Of a stretch of DNA of 64,000 nucleotides, positions 22,856 to 34,425 are shown one piece after another. The translations under genes and the position numbers were made by a program. Location of the stretch: positions 46,391,785 through 46,455,784 of the forward strand of contig NC_087068.1 of assembly GCF_963678635.1 (NCBI RefSeq). Reading direction: 5' to 3'. Under the pieces are notes generated by a model. The model did no database searches. It was not told where the DNA came from and worked only from the letters and a program-made list of their open reading frames with translations. The stretch is from Symsagittifera roscoffensis (Eukaryota > Xenacoelomorpha > Acoela > Convolutidae). Within the stretch, counting starts at the first letter, position 1. Every line of letters begins with the position of its first letter.

Positions 22856-23740
22856 TTGGTTGATGAACAGAGGAGTTCAACGGAAAAAATAGAGCCACGT
22901 TCTCAAAGAGCAAAAATCAAATATGAACCTAAATCACAATGGAGCTTGCTCATATTTTCTGACTTCACACCCAACACAATTTTGCAAGACGCACAATTAA
23001 GTAATCTCAAGTGTGCATCCTGCAAAACAACCAAATACGAATATCCCACAACAACTACACCAACAATTGCATCACTCAAGTCCTGCGTGTTCAGAGAACA
23101 CAACTCAGCAAAACGCCTATGTACTCAAAGAGCGCAACTCAGAAGAGGATCCAAAACAGAGCGGACACGCAGCGCACGAGTGACCCAAAACAATGCCTTT
23201 TCCAAAGGATGACAAATCTCACATTCATTTGATTCCCTCAAGGATGATAGTGGATGAGCACCGTTCTTTGGAGACTTCACTATGGGGTCGAGCCAGGCAG
23301 CAGCTTTTGGAATTTCATATAAACAAGACATGGCAGAATCGCATATAGTATTTTAAATACAATGCAAGACTATGACCCAAAAAGAGACTATTTATCCCAA
23401 AACCTAAAAACTATTCGCAATCAACCTTGAGGCAATCGAATGTGAGGTACCACTTTTCAACAGACAGGCTCTGTACGAACCACGCAGGAATAGCGGCGAC
23501 AAAAGACTTTTCAACAGAGGTGCACGAATGCACTTTGGATATTGGTCAATCAACAACAGAGAGATCTCGCGCTGATGCAGTTGTTGGTGTAGTTGTTGTG
23601 GGAGATTCATATTTGATATTTTATAGGCATCAATATGGGGCGAAGGCTGCTCCGGGGTGGACTCTAGGCCGGAAAAGCCTTATTGTAAGATCAAATATTA
23701 TATATAGTTCATAACAACTAGATAGTAACGCACCTCCGGT
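22856..23740. repeat. Diverged copy of the structured repeat family of 31160-34120
   Basis: Blocks at 22995-23260 and 23430-23690 match the repeat units found near 31190-31310 and 31740-31800 (for example AAAGGATGAC, TCCCTCAAGGATGA, GGACTCTAGGCC). Conceptual pieces such as TQRAQLR are shared with the tail of the retrotransposon fragment at 31150, so this is probably an old copy of its 3' part. Confidence 0.55.
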
Positions 23741-23779
23741 GCTTCGAATTTTTAACAACTCGTAAAAAACGTTATATTG

Positions 23780-25800
23780 GGAAAAAAATCAGCATCCTTT
23801 GAGTGTACTCTGACAGCACCGAAAAACAGGGTTGGCAATTTCAAATTTAAAAAAAATTCTTTTCAATTCAAAACTTTAAACACCACTAGGTTTTTTATAT
23901 CTTAAGTCTTTGAAAAACTTTAATATTCTAAAACTAATTGAGCGGTGGCATTTAGACGCAAGATTTACAACTCCTGAGAGAACTCTTATAGTACCCAACT
24001 ACAGCGTTGGGAATTTCAAACTTTGAGAAACTTAAAATTAAGTTTTCTAAAAAAAAAACTGAAAAAAACGTCTTATCTCGAAAACAACCGAAGATTTGAG
24101 CAGCCACAACTCGAGGCAAGATCTCTCGTAATCCCTGAGAGTACTCTGATATCCTCCAACTACAGGGGGTTAGGAACTTCAAAATTCGAAGAAAAAAATT
24201 TAAGTTTTCTGAAAATTTTAAAGAAAAAATAACAAAAAACGTCATATCTAAAAACTACAAAGACTTGAGCAGTCACATTTCGAGGCAACATTTGCAACAC
24301 CTGAGAGCACTCTGACAGCCCCAAACTAAACGGTTGGGAAATTCAAATTTAGAAGAAATTAAATTATATTTAGGTTTTCTGAAAACTTTTTTTAAAAAAA
24401 ACACAAAAAACGTCATATCTCAAAAACTACAAGGATTTGAGAAGTCATATTTGGAAAAAACACTGACAACTCCTGGGAGTACCCTGACAGCGCCTCACTA
24501 TAGAGGTGGGAATTTCAAATTTTGTGATATTATTTATATCTAAATTCTTTCAAAAAATCTTGAAAAAAATCCTTAAAAACATCAAATCTCGAAAACTGAA
24601 AGGATGTGAGCAGTCATATTCAGAGGCAAGATCCGCAACTCCTGAGAGTATCCTCACAGTTTCCAACTACAGGATTGAGATCTTCAAACTTTCTGATTTT
24701 TCTTAAATTTTAAATTTTTCGAAAATTTTTGAAAAAATTCTAAAAAAACGTCATATCTTGAAAACTACGATGATTTGAGAAGTATAATTTGGAGGCAAGA
24801 TTCGCAACCCCTGAGACTACAGGGTTGCAGATTTCAAATTTTCAGAAACTTAAAAAATTGAAGTTTTCCAGAAATTTTTGAAACATCTTGAAACATCGAG
24901 GCCGAAATCGCAACATCCGGGGAAACCCTGACAGCATCTCACTATTGGGTTGCTTATTTCAAATTTGGTGAAGTAAAAACTGATTTCAAACTGGAAAATT
25001 GGAAAAATCTTAACCATAGCAATATACGATATAGCTTAAACGTGAAAAAATTCTTTTGTTAAACATGCAAAAATAATACGTCGAAGAAGCTTAAACATGG
25101 CGAGATAGTGAACACTGACAACTCCTGGGAGTACCCTGACAGAGCCTCACTATAGAGGTGGGAATTTCAAATTTTGTGATAATATTTATATCTAAATTCT
25201 TTCAAAAAAATCTTGAAAAAAATCCTAAAAATATCAAATCTCGAAAACTAAAAGGATGTGAGCAGTCATATTCAGAGGCAAGATCCGCAACTCCTGAGAG
25301 TATCCTCACAGTTTCCAACTACAGGATTGAGATCTTTGAAATTTTTGATTTTTCTTAAACTTTAAGTTTTTCGAAAATTTTTGAAAAAATCATAAAAAAA
25401 CGTCATATTTCGAAAACTACTATGATTTGAGAAGTGTAATTTGGAGGAGGCAAGATTCGCAACCCCTGAGACTACAGGGTTGCAGATTTCAAATTTTCAG
25501 AAACTTAAATAATTGAAGTTTTCCAGAAATTTTTGAAACATCTTGAAAATTGCAGAAAACCGTTATTGAAACATGGAGGCCGAAATCGCAACATCCGGGG
25601 AAACCCTGACAGCATCTCACTATTGGGTTGCTAGTTTCAATTTTGGTGAAGTAAAAACTGATTTCAAACTGGAAAATTGGAAAAAATCTTAACCATAGCA
25701 ATATACGATATAGCTTAAACGTGAAAAAATTCTTTTGTTAAACATGGCAAAATAATACGTTGAAAAAGATTAAACATGGCGAGATAGTGAAGCCCGCATT
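23780..25800. repeat. Satellite array, about 160-bp monomers with 652-bp higher-order repeat
   Basis: Monomers begin with variants of GGTTGGGAATTTCAAATTT near 23826, 24007, 24168, 24332, 24505, 24666, 24825 and 24947, and again from 25157. Conserved words are ACGTCATATCTCGAAAACTAC and GGCAAGATCCGCAACTCCTG. The block 24505-25130 is repeated at 25157-25790 with a 652-bp offset, so several diverged monomers were copied together. Confidence 0.85.
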
Positions 25801-26159
25801 TAAATATATAATAGATAACAGGCAGCGGGTTCGCGTGTAATCAATATGTATATTGGTTAAAAACACTATCAGGTAGAGGTTTTGCGGTCACCATGTGTGT
25901 AAAGTTCGATAACACCATCAGATGTCTGACGAAAAATTAGATGAAAGCCGAAAAAACCGAACGAAAAAATCGATCTCTGAAATAATTGTCTTGATTTTTT
26001 CTTGAAATAAAATTATTTCAAAAACAGATGCCCACGAATAAAAAAATGAATGTTAAACGAGGGTAAAAACCGTCGAAAGAAAACTTATAGCGGTAACTAA
26101 GACAACTCTTGAACAGACACGTCATTGTTTTTATTGTCCCCCTCATAACTCGTAAATAA
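25801..26159. repeat. Short relative of the AGGCAGCGGGTT minisatellite
   Basis: Positions 25812-25925 hold about two diverged units of the minisatellite seen at 34130-34420 (GGCAGCGGGTTCGCG, ATCAGGTAG). The remainder shows nothing recognisable. Confidence 0.5.
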
Positions 26160-28070
26160 AAATGTTTGCTCCTCAAAACCGCGTCAAAAAAAGCTCTGAG
26201 CCACAGCCTTTGACACCAAATAAGGAAGCTGAAACCTCTCCCTGTATCGAAGAGGACCAAGCTTCTTATCACGGAAATCTCGCAGAAAACCAAAATTCAA
26301 GCATCTTTTCAAATATCTCAAAGCTTGCTCATCCACCAACAGTTTCCTTGGGAAATTCTACAGCATCAACCTTGACTCAACAGTGCGCAGTTTAAACCTC
26401 GAAACATTCCAACTACCATACTCTGATACTATTACTGACAATCATTACATATCCGAAAAAAAACTTAAAAATCTCACAATTTTTGCATGTCACGAAATCG
26501 AGAGGTACCTCCAGCGCTCTTCACAAACACAACGGAGCTCTCCAAGTCGATCGGCTAGTTGTTCAGCAAGAATTAACAAAATGGTGTCTTTAAAGAAGAG
26601 TGGAAAGTTGGTAAAGTTAATTTTTTTTAAAGAAAGCTCCGAAAACTGATTTTTTTAACTATCGACCTATCACGCTGCTGAACAAAAATTGTCTTTCCCT
26701 CTCTTTACCAGCATGCTGTTTATTGTATTCCAAATCATCGATTCGGTTTTCAGATCTCCCATAAAATTCAGAACTTCTTTGCTATCTTGAAGCAATTTAC
26801 AAAGGCATTGAAAACCCTGGTGCTGTTGTCCGAGCAGTTTACCTCCTCGACTTCTCAAAAGCGTTCGACAAACTAAATCATGACAGTTTGGTTAATAAGT
26901 TGCAGCGTATCGGAGCCTGAGGGCGCCTCCTCCAGATTATCAAAAGTTACCTCACTGACCGAAGACAATACGTTCAAGTTGGAGAGACTAAGTCATCATG
27001 CCTTTTCATAACCCATCAAAAGGATCCATTCTTGGGCATTTGTTATTTCTTGTTTTCGCTTTCGTCATGAACGACAGCATCAATTCTCAGCCTTTTATGT
27101 TTGCCGATGATAATTAACTGATATCATTATGCCAGCTTGGAATGGCTTCGTCACTACAATGAGATTTAGACTTACTTGGGACTTGATGTAGCTCAAACCA
27201 GATGATATTCAACTTCGGAAAGGGTCATCACATCTCTTTCGGCAGTAATAAATCAAACGCTTCGCTCAGTATTTTGCATTTCGCAGTAATAAATCAAACG
27301 CTTCGCGCAAAATATTTCGCATTCACACGAGGAGAAAGACTTGGGTCTTATTCTAACTCAGGACTTAAAGTGGAGCACTTACATTCTGAAGGCATGTTGT
27401 AACAAAGCTAATCAGAGCCTGTAACTTGTCAAACGCAACACTTCGCCTCGCCTGCAACATCTACAAAAATTAAAAATAGACAAGTCGATGAAACTTCCCA
27501 TAGTGTTATATTGCAGCAAGGTGAGGTATCCATCCAGTACAGATTTGAAAGCAATAGAGCAAACTCAACGAAGGATGATTGGATACTACGTTTTCCTAGT
27601 GCTGCTAACCAGCAGCGTTTAAAAACCCCGAACACATTACCTTCATCGCTCAACATGCAGATTCATGACCTTCTGACAGTCTAAGATACTAAACAATGGA
27701 TACGACCTGCCTGGGGATTGTTACTTATCATGGTATTCTCCAACTTACGATACACGTGGCTCATCGATGCAGGTCTTCTCCTTACTGCCACTTAAACTCA
27801 AAGACTTCAAGGAAAATTATGGTATCGAACTGCAAGACTTTTCAACATTTTGAATATTTTAACCAGCAGCGGACTAAAACCAAGATTCTTGAGGTTATTT
27901 TCATAATACTTCGACAACAGTTATGTTATTGATCGCATATGTGCCTGGAGATATGCGTGCATGTGCTCCGGGTGCCTTGACATCTTGTATTAAGTCGTTT
28001 ATTTTTTTGAGGGTTCAACCCCTGCGGTGTACCGCGAATTTGCAATAAAAGCAATAATAATATATTTGAG
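26160..28070 (+). mobile_element. Dead non-LTR retrotransposon (jockey/CR1-like), 3' half
   Basis: Conceptual translation in broken frames follows the reverse transcriptase of Jockey/CR1-group elements in order: EEWKVGKV near 26598, YRPITLL near 26665, LLDFSKAFDKLNHDSLVNKL near 26845, SYLTDRRQYVQVGETKS near 26945, FADDN near 27098 and DLGLILTQDLKWS near 27343. There are several in-frame stops (for example TGA after KLQRIGA) and frameshifts. The C-terminal piece QTQRRMIGYY near 27560 fits the region after the RT. It ends near 28050 after GCAATAAAAGCAATAATAATA. The 5' half is absent or unrecognisable. Confidence 0.8.
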
Positions 28071-28523
28071 CTGAGAAATATTTCTTCACTCTCAAGCAAA
28101 GCGTACGGATCATGGTAGGCCTAACACCAGGGATACTTTTCAACTTAAAGGTATAGAACCAGTAACATCGCCACTGCTTCTTTGGGTAGGTTATGTACTA
28201 AAAGTGGCAAAATATTTCAGTAGTATTACCTTTTTCCTCCAAGAAATGAATTCAAGGGGTCTGACTATTGGGGTATAAATAAAACTCCAATATTCATAAG
28301 CAAACACCTTTCTGCTCTTCCCGTATAGAGCATGATATAGTAGGCCACTACGGAACAAAAAACTGCATCCTTTTCTCAAAAACAGTAAGTCGCAAAAATT
28401 TGCAAGCTGGAATCTTTTTGCAGCTTGAAAGGCAACAAAAATGAACTTCTTCTTTTTAATACTCAGTTTCATGGAATTACAATTTAGGCAAATACCACTA
28501 AAGCAAAAAGATCTATTGCAAAA
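28071..28523. other. Downstream region of UTP14, left copy
   Basis: Contains the 3' UTR of UTP14. No other feature seen. Confidence 0.5.
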
Positions 28524-30212
28524 TCAAAAAGTAAATTTTGACTCTTTCTTATCATCTTCTCGTGCCATTGGTTCAATTACAACGCCTACCTTCTTTCGGA
28601 TCCTCGGTTCAATCAGTGACTTAAATGAGGCTGAAGTGTTGAAGTCCGGGCCAATAGGTTGCCTCATACTACTCTCAAAAGCTTCTGATTTCTTGTACCC
28701 AAATGGAACATCTCTTACTTTCAGTTGGTGTTCTGCTAGCTTCTCGTTTTGTACATTATTAAAAACAACATAGCCCATTGGCAAATTTTTTTTCATAGCC
28801 TTGTCATCTTTTTTACTTTTTGACTCTTTCAGTTTAGCTTCTTTTGTTGTGGATAACCCAGGACCAGTCCAACTTCCCCAGCCAAAATCACAAATATTTT
28901 CCTCTTTTTCAGACTTGTCCTCTTCAACCTGCATTTCTTCGATCAAATCTTCGTCGTCTTCAAATGCTTCGTGAATAGCAGATGTATTGACAGAAGTTGC
29001 TAGAAAAATATCACGATTCCCATCAGATGATCGCGACGTGGAGGTCAAAAAACTAGACGGATTGATATTTAGCTGGTTTTGGACTGATTTATACTTGCGC
29101 TTGATTCCGCCTCCAATTTCTAGTGGTGTTTCTCCGTTGTCCTTTATATCCTTCCGAAACTCAATCACTTCCTCTGTTTCAACGTCATCAACCAGGGGCT
29201 CACTGTCGCTGCCAGATGCTTCCTCTGAATCGGGATTGGATGTTTGCTTTGGTCCTCGTTTGTTTGTCACTACTTGCCATTCTTCATCTTCGGATTCATC
29301 GCTCTCATCCACACTCATCTCTTCGTCATCTTGTTTGACAGTCAGCGACTTATTCATTCTCCGTTTGCTCTCAAGCTCATCTTGGGTACTTTTCTCATGC
29401 TTCGCATAGTGAGCCAATTTCCTATCCCACTTTCCGGTAACCCTGTGTCTGAGTGTTGTGCGTTCGATTATTCGTCGATCACGTAACGTTGAGCTGAGAC
29501 CTTTTGAAGTCAATTCATCCTGCATTTTCTCCATTTTATATCGTGTTTTCAGTCTTTTGAATTTCTTACTTTTGACAGATTTTTCGCGCTTGAATCTAGC
29601 AAGTTGCTGTCCGGTAAGTATCCTGTGTCTTCTCAGCTCCTTCAAGCGCTGCATCGCTTCATTATAGTCCAGCTTATCTAATGATGCGGTTTCTTTAGCA
29701 GTCAAACCTGTTTCCTTGCTCGGCGCTTCGCATCCAGCCGCTTTAAGAGTCGCATAAATTTGCTGCTCTAAGGTCGACGGGTTCTGAGCTGCGCGTTTAG
29801 AAATATCAGAAGCTGTTGCGAAATGTGTCAAAGGTTCTTTGTCAAGGGGAAATAGCAACTTTTCGGCTTGTCGATTAGATTTTACCAAAGGCTCCCATTC
29901 TGAAACCTGGTTCGTTACAGCCGAAAAATCAACATTTCTTTCGGCTGCTACGGCTTTAGCTGAATTGGGCTGGGCCTTCAATGTCTTTCCTTTTCCAGAT
30001 TTGTTCAGCCTTAAAGTTACATTTTTACTCTTCTTAACATTCACAGACGAGTTGACCAGTTGAGATAAGGATAAAAAATTCGCCGCCGTAGGCGCACCAA
30101 TAGCCGAGATTTCACCGGTAGTTCCTAATTCTCTTCTAACGTCCTTCCTATTCTTTTGAGAGAAAGCATTGATAAGTTTCTGATGATCATTGGCATCAGT
30201 ATCTTCTTCCAT
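28524..30212 (-). CDS. UTP14: U3 snoRNA-associated protein UTP14, intact left copy
   Basis: UTP14 is a component of the small-subunit processome and activates the helicase Dhr1 to release U3 snoRNA during 18S rRNA maturation. This single-exon ORF of 562 residues starts at MEEDTDANDHQKL. Family marks are WEPLVKSNRQAEKLLFPLD (about residues 106-124), the basic helical region RRHRILTGQQLARFKREKSV, acidic stretches, GWGSWTGPG (about residue 445) and the C-terminal VRDVPFGYKKSEAFESSM with QPIGPDFNT. It is shorter than human UTP14A (771 residues), mainly in the acidic linkers. An acceptor AG lies 6 bases before the ATG. Lack of introns raises the possibility of a retrocopy, as known for mammalian UTP14 relatives. 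The right copy has a stop codon at residue 81, so this is the only fully open copy. Confidence 0.93.
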   Translation of the reverse strand: MEEDTDANDHQKLINAFSQKNRKDVRRELGTTGEISAIGAPTAANFLSLSQLVNSSVNVKKSKNVTLRLNKSGKGKTLKAQPNSAKAVAAERNVDFSAVTNQVSEWEPLVKSNRQAEKLLFPLDKEPLTHFATASDISKRAAQNPSTLEQQIYATLKAAGCEAPSKETGLTAKETASLDKLDYNEAMQRLKELRRHRILTGQQLARFKREKSVKSKKFKRLKTRYKMEKMQDELTSKGLSSTLRDRRIIERTTLRHRVTGKWDRKLAHYAKHEKSTQDELESKRRMNKSLTVKQDDEEMSVDESDESEDEEWQVVTNKRGPKQTSNPDSEEASGSDSEPLVDDVETEEVIEFRKDIKDNGETPLEIGGGIKRKYKSVQNQLNINPSSFLTSTSRSSDGNRDIFLATSVNTSAIHEAFEDDEDLIEEMQVEEDKSEKEENICDFGWGSWTGPGLSTTKEAKLKESKSKKDDKAMKKNLPMGYVVFNNVQNEKLAEHQLKVRDVPFGYKKSEAFESSMRQPIGPDFNTSASFKSLIEPRIRKKVGVVIEPMAREDDKKESKFTF

Positions 30213-30218
30213 AACGAT

Positions 30219-30240
30219 CTGTAAAAATCGGTAAAAATTA
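30219..30240 (-). promoter_or_regulatory. UTP14: Acceptor site 6 bases before the UTP14 ATG
   Basis: The minus strand reads GATTTTTACAG, then ATCGTT, then ATG. Same arrangement as the other three host genes; the right copy has it at 45446. Confidence 0.45.
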
Positions 30241-30399
30241 GCTCGTTTAAAAAACGTTTCGGTATCTTCTGCCGTTCTTCTATTTAAATGCTTAAAAAAT
30301 AGTCAATAAATGCTCAAAAAACGTGTCGGAAAAACAAGATCGACCAAAATTAATCAGGCTAGTTTTGAAATAAAAGGATGCACAGACAATAGAATGTGA

Positions 30400-31160
30400 A
30401 ATTAGCATCCAAAGAAAACTTACCAAACTGTTACAACAAAACAATGCAGCTTTCCAAGTCGATCAGCTAGTTGTTCCGCAAAAATCAACAAACTGGTGTC
30501 TTACCAGAAGAGTGGAAAGTTGGCAAGGTTACCGCAATTTTTTCAGAAAGGTTCGAAAACGGATTTTGCTAAATATCGACCTATCACGCTACTGAACATT
30601 ATCTCAAAGATCTTCAAAAAAAAGTGTCTTCCAAAACATCATTCATTTTTTAAAAGCGCTGATCCCCCATAACCCAACTTCTTAGCTATCTTGACGCAAT
30701 TTCCAAAACAATTGAAGATCCTGATGCTGCAATCGAAGCAGTTTACCACTTCGACTTCTCAAAGGCGTTTGAAAAACTAAATCATGAGTTTAAAAAAAAG
30801 TTGCAGCGTATCGGAGTCTGAGGGCGCCTACTCTTCATTATCAAAAGTTACCTCAATGACCGAAGACAATACACGTTCAAGTTGGACAGAGTAAATCATT
30901 CTGCCTTTTCATAACCAGCAGATCCACACAAGGGTCTATTCTCGGGCATCTGTTGTATCTTTCTTATGTTTTCGACATGAACGACAGCGTCAATTCTATA
31001 CCTTTTATACTTGCCGATGATATCAATATGCCAGCTTGGAAGTGCTTCCTCACTACAATCAGAATTAGACTTACTTGCGACCTGGTGTAGCTCAGATGAT
31101 ATTCAACTTCGACAAATTTCATCAAATCTCTTTCGTCAGAAAAAAAACAAACGCTTCAGA
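30400..31160 (+). mobile_element. Non-LTR retrotransposon RT fragment (left copy)
   Basis: This is a second, diverged copy of the RT region of the 26160 element: PEEWKVGKV near 30508, YRPIT near 30580, FDFSKAFEKLNHE near 30752, SYLNDRRQY near 30848, and SSLQSELDLLATWCSSDD near 31052. Stops and frameshifts make it inactive. It runs into the structured repeats that follow. Confidence 0.75.
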
Positions 31161-34125
31161 AACACACCTGACGAAAAACCCACACACTCAAAGAGCACAC
31201 CTAAGAAGCGGAGCGGACACCTTGCGCACGAGTTACCCGAAGCACAACAGTTTCTAAAGGATGACCACTCTCATATGTGATTCTCTCAAGGATGATAAGA
31301 GATGAGTGCCAAGCTTAGGGCGAACCCCTATCTGATCGATTATGGCAGTAGTTGTTTGGAATTTAGGATAAATTTTTCTGTTTGAAGGCATAATCGAACA
31401 TTGTATTAGAAATCTAATGTAAGACAAGGACCAAAAATTGAAATTAAATATCCCGAAATGGTAACATTATTTTCAATCCAGCTTCAGGCAATCAAACGAG
31501 AGGGACTACTTTTTAAAAGACAGGCTCCGAACGAGCAACACAAGGAAGAGCGGCGAAAAATGACTTATCAACACTGAGGTGCAAGATTTTACTTTTCCAC
31601 ATAGGTCAATAAACAACAAAGAGAATCTCGCGCACGTTTTTTGTGCACATTTATCCTTGACGTAGCCGAATCCCCTAACGGGTTATAAGCCTTCAGTTCT
31701 TGTCTCCTAACAAGATTTTTTCCCCTAATAGGGGGCACTATGGAAATAAAGCTGCCGCGGGTGAACCCTGGCGGACTCTAGGCCAAGAGAGCTTGATTGA
31801 CTGCGAATGCAGTGGGTGCACCTCTTGCACCGGGCCTACCGCCCCTTGTGCCTAGAAAGGGCAAAATCGCAAGGGTAAAGACGTACAAAAAATAAATCTC
31901 AAGTAAACATCCTGCAAAGCAACCAAATTTGGAACTCCCAAATATGGATCTCGCAAAAGCCTACGTACTCGAAGAGCAAAACACAAAAGCCGAGCGGACA
32001 TGTATAGCACGCGTGATTCGAAGCACTAGATTCTAAAGGATGACCACTCTTATATTTGATTCCCTCAAGGATGACAAGAGATGAGTGCCAACCTCTTTGG
32101 GCAAACCACTGTCGTCGACCTAGCGGAGTAGCCACTGACCAGTAGTCTATGGAATTAGGAATAAAAATTTCCAATTTTAGGCAGAATCCTGTATTGTATT
32201 ATAAATACAATTTGTGACTATGACCGAAATTAGGGAAAATTTTTCCTAAAATATTAGAGCTACTCGCAATCAACTTTGAAGCCATCAAACACACAGGAAG
32301 AGCGGCAACAAATGACTTATCAACACTGAGGTGCAAGATTGTAATTTTCTACATTGGTCAATAAACAACAAAGAGAATCTCGCGCACGTTTTTTGTGCAC
32401 ACTTATCCTTGACGTAGCCGAATCCCCTAACGTGTTATAAGCCTTCAGTTCTTGTCTCCTAACAAGATTTTTCCCCTAATAGGGGGCACTATGGAAATAA
32501 GGCTGCCGTGGGTGAACCCTGGCGGACTCTAGGCCAAGAGAGCTTGATTGACTACGAATGCAGTGGGTGCACTTCTTGCACCGGGCCTACCGCCCCTTGT
32601 GCCTAGAAAGGGCAAAATCGCAAGGGTAAAGACGTACAAAAAATAAATCTCAAGTAAACATCCTGCAAAGCAACCAAATTTGGAACTCCCAAAAATGGAT
32701 CTCGCAAAAACCTACGTACTCGAATAGCAAAACACAGAAGCGGAGCGGACATGTATAGCGCGCGTGATTCGAAGCACTAGATTCTAAAGGATGACCACTC
32801 TCATATTTGATTCCGTCAAGGATGACAAGAGATGAGTGCCAACCTCTTTGGGCAAACCACTATCGTCGACCTAGCGGAGTAGCCACTGACCAGTAGTCTA
32901 TGGAATTAGGAATAAAAATTTCCAATTTAGGCAGAATCCTGTATTGTATTATAAATACAATTCGGGACTATGACCGAAATTAGGGAATATTTTTGCTAAA
33001 ATATTAGAGCTACTCGCAATCAACTTTGAAGCCATCAAACCAGAGGGACTACCTTTTCTAAGACAGACTCCGAACGAGCCACACAGAAACAGCGTTCACC
33101 AATGAGTTTTCAACAATGGGGTCCAATAATGCATTTTCCAGATTGGTCAAATAACAGCAAAGAGAATCTCAAGCATCATTTTTTGTGCACACTTATCCTT
33201 GACGTGGCCGGATGCCCTGACGGGTTATAAGCCCTTCATTTTTGTCTCCTAACGAAACCTCGCCCCCCTTATAGGGAGCACTAAGTGACAAAGGCTGCCC
33301 GAGGCGGCCCCTAGCAGTTACTTGCCCAAGAGAAAATGATTGACTGCGAATGCAGTGGTTGCACCTGGTGCACCAGTCTTAGCGCCCCTTGTGCCCAGAA
33401 AGCGTAAAATCTAAAAGTTAAGATAGATTCCAATTTCGGCATAATCGTGTATTGTATTACAAAAACACTGCAAGACTGACCAAAAATTTATATTATTTAT
33501 CCCAAAATCTAAAAACTACTCGCAATCAACCCTGAGGCAATCAAACGAAAGGTAAAACCTTTTAAAATACAGGTTCCGTACAAGCCACACGAATAGAGTC
33601 GACAAATGACTTTTCAACCCATACAGGTCAATTAACAACTAGAATCTCGCGCACCATTTTTTGTGCAGACTTATCTTTGACGTGACCGGATCCCCTAACG
33701 GGTAATAAGCCCTTAGTTTTTGTCTCCTAACGAGACCTTGTCCCCCCTATAGGGGGCACTATGGGACGAAAGCTGCCGGGGTGGATCCTAGCGACCCCTA
33801 GGCTAGGAGAATCTGATTGATTGCGAATATAGTGGGTGCACCTGTTGCACCGGTCCTACCGTCCCTTGTGCCCGAAAAGGGTAAAGTCGCAAGGGTAAAG
33901 ACGTACAAAAAATAAATCTCAAGTAAACATCCTGCAAAGCAACCAAATTTGGAACTCCCAAATATGGATCCCGCAAAAGCCTACGTACTCGAAGAGCAAA
34001 ACACAGAAGCCGAGCGGACATGTATAGCACGCGTGATTCGAAGCAATAGATTCTAAGGGATAGTCACTCTCATATTTGATTCGCTCAAAGATGATACGAG
34101 ATGAGTACCAATCTTTGAGCAAACC
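31161..34125. repeat. Array of structured GC-richer repeat units (left copy)
   Basis: Four diverged units recur with spacings of roughly 750, 795 and 480 bp, judged by the anchor TTTTTTGTGCA near 31632, 32382, 33177 and 33655. Each unit holds a series of short hairpins: CCCCTAATAGGGG, GACTGCGAATGCAGT, GGTGCACCTCTTGCACC and GCCCCTTGTGCCTAGAAAGGGC. They end in AAAGACGTACAAAAAATAAA, then a spacer with TCTCAAGTAAACATCCTGC and AAGGATGACCACTCTCATAT. I recognise no known RNA family. The link to the retrotransposon fragment suggests its 3' UTR. Confidence 0.7.
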
Positions 34126-34425
34126 ACTATTAGGCAGTGGGTTTGCGGGTCAACGATGTCCATAATGGTTGCGAACACCAAGCGTCGGTCAACAAGGCTT
34201 CTCATGGCTGATAACACTATCAGGCAGCGGGTCAACAATATGTATAATGTTTGAGAACATTGTCGGGCAGCGGGTTTTCGGGTAAGCACTATGTATAATG
34301 GTTGATAACAGCATCAGGTAGCGTGGTTGCGGTACAACGATATGTAGAATGAATAATTACACGATCAGGCAGCGAGTTTGCGGGTCGACAGTAAGTATAA
34401 TGGTTGATAACTCTGCCAGGACCGG
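34126..34425. repeat. Minisatellite, about 58-bp units (left copy)
   Basis: Five to six imperfect units are built from ATCAGGCAGCGGGTTTGCGG, then TCAACAATATGTATAATGG, then TTGATAACA. A related pair occurs at 25812-25925. Confidence 0.8.

Noticed and set aside
28987-29409. 140-codon plus-strand serine-rich ORF, present in both duplication copies
   Set aside because: Antisense shadow of the acidic region of UTP14; its conservation follows from the duplication.
31161-34125. CRISPR-like array, because units recur at intervals
   Set aside because: Units are hundreds of bases long, diverged and irregularly spaced, in an animal genome. They are transposon-type repeats.
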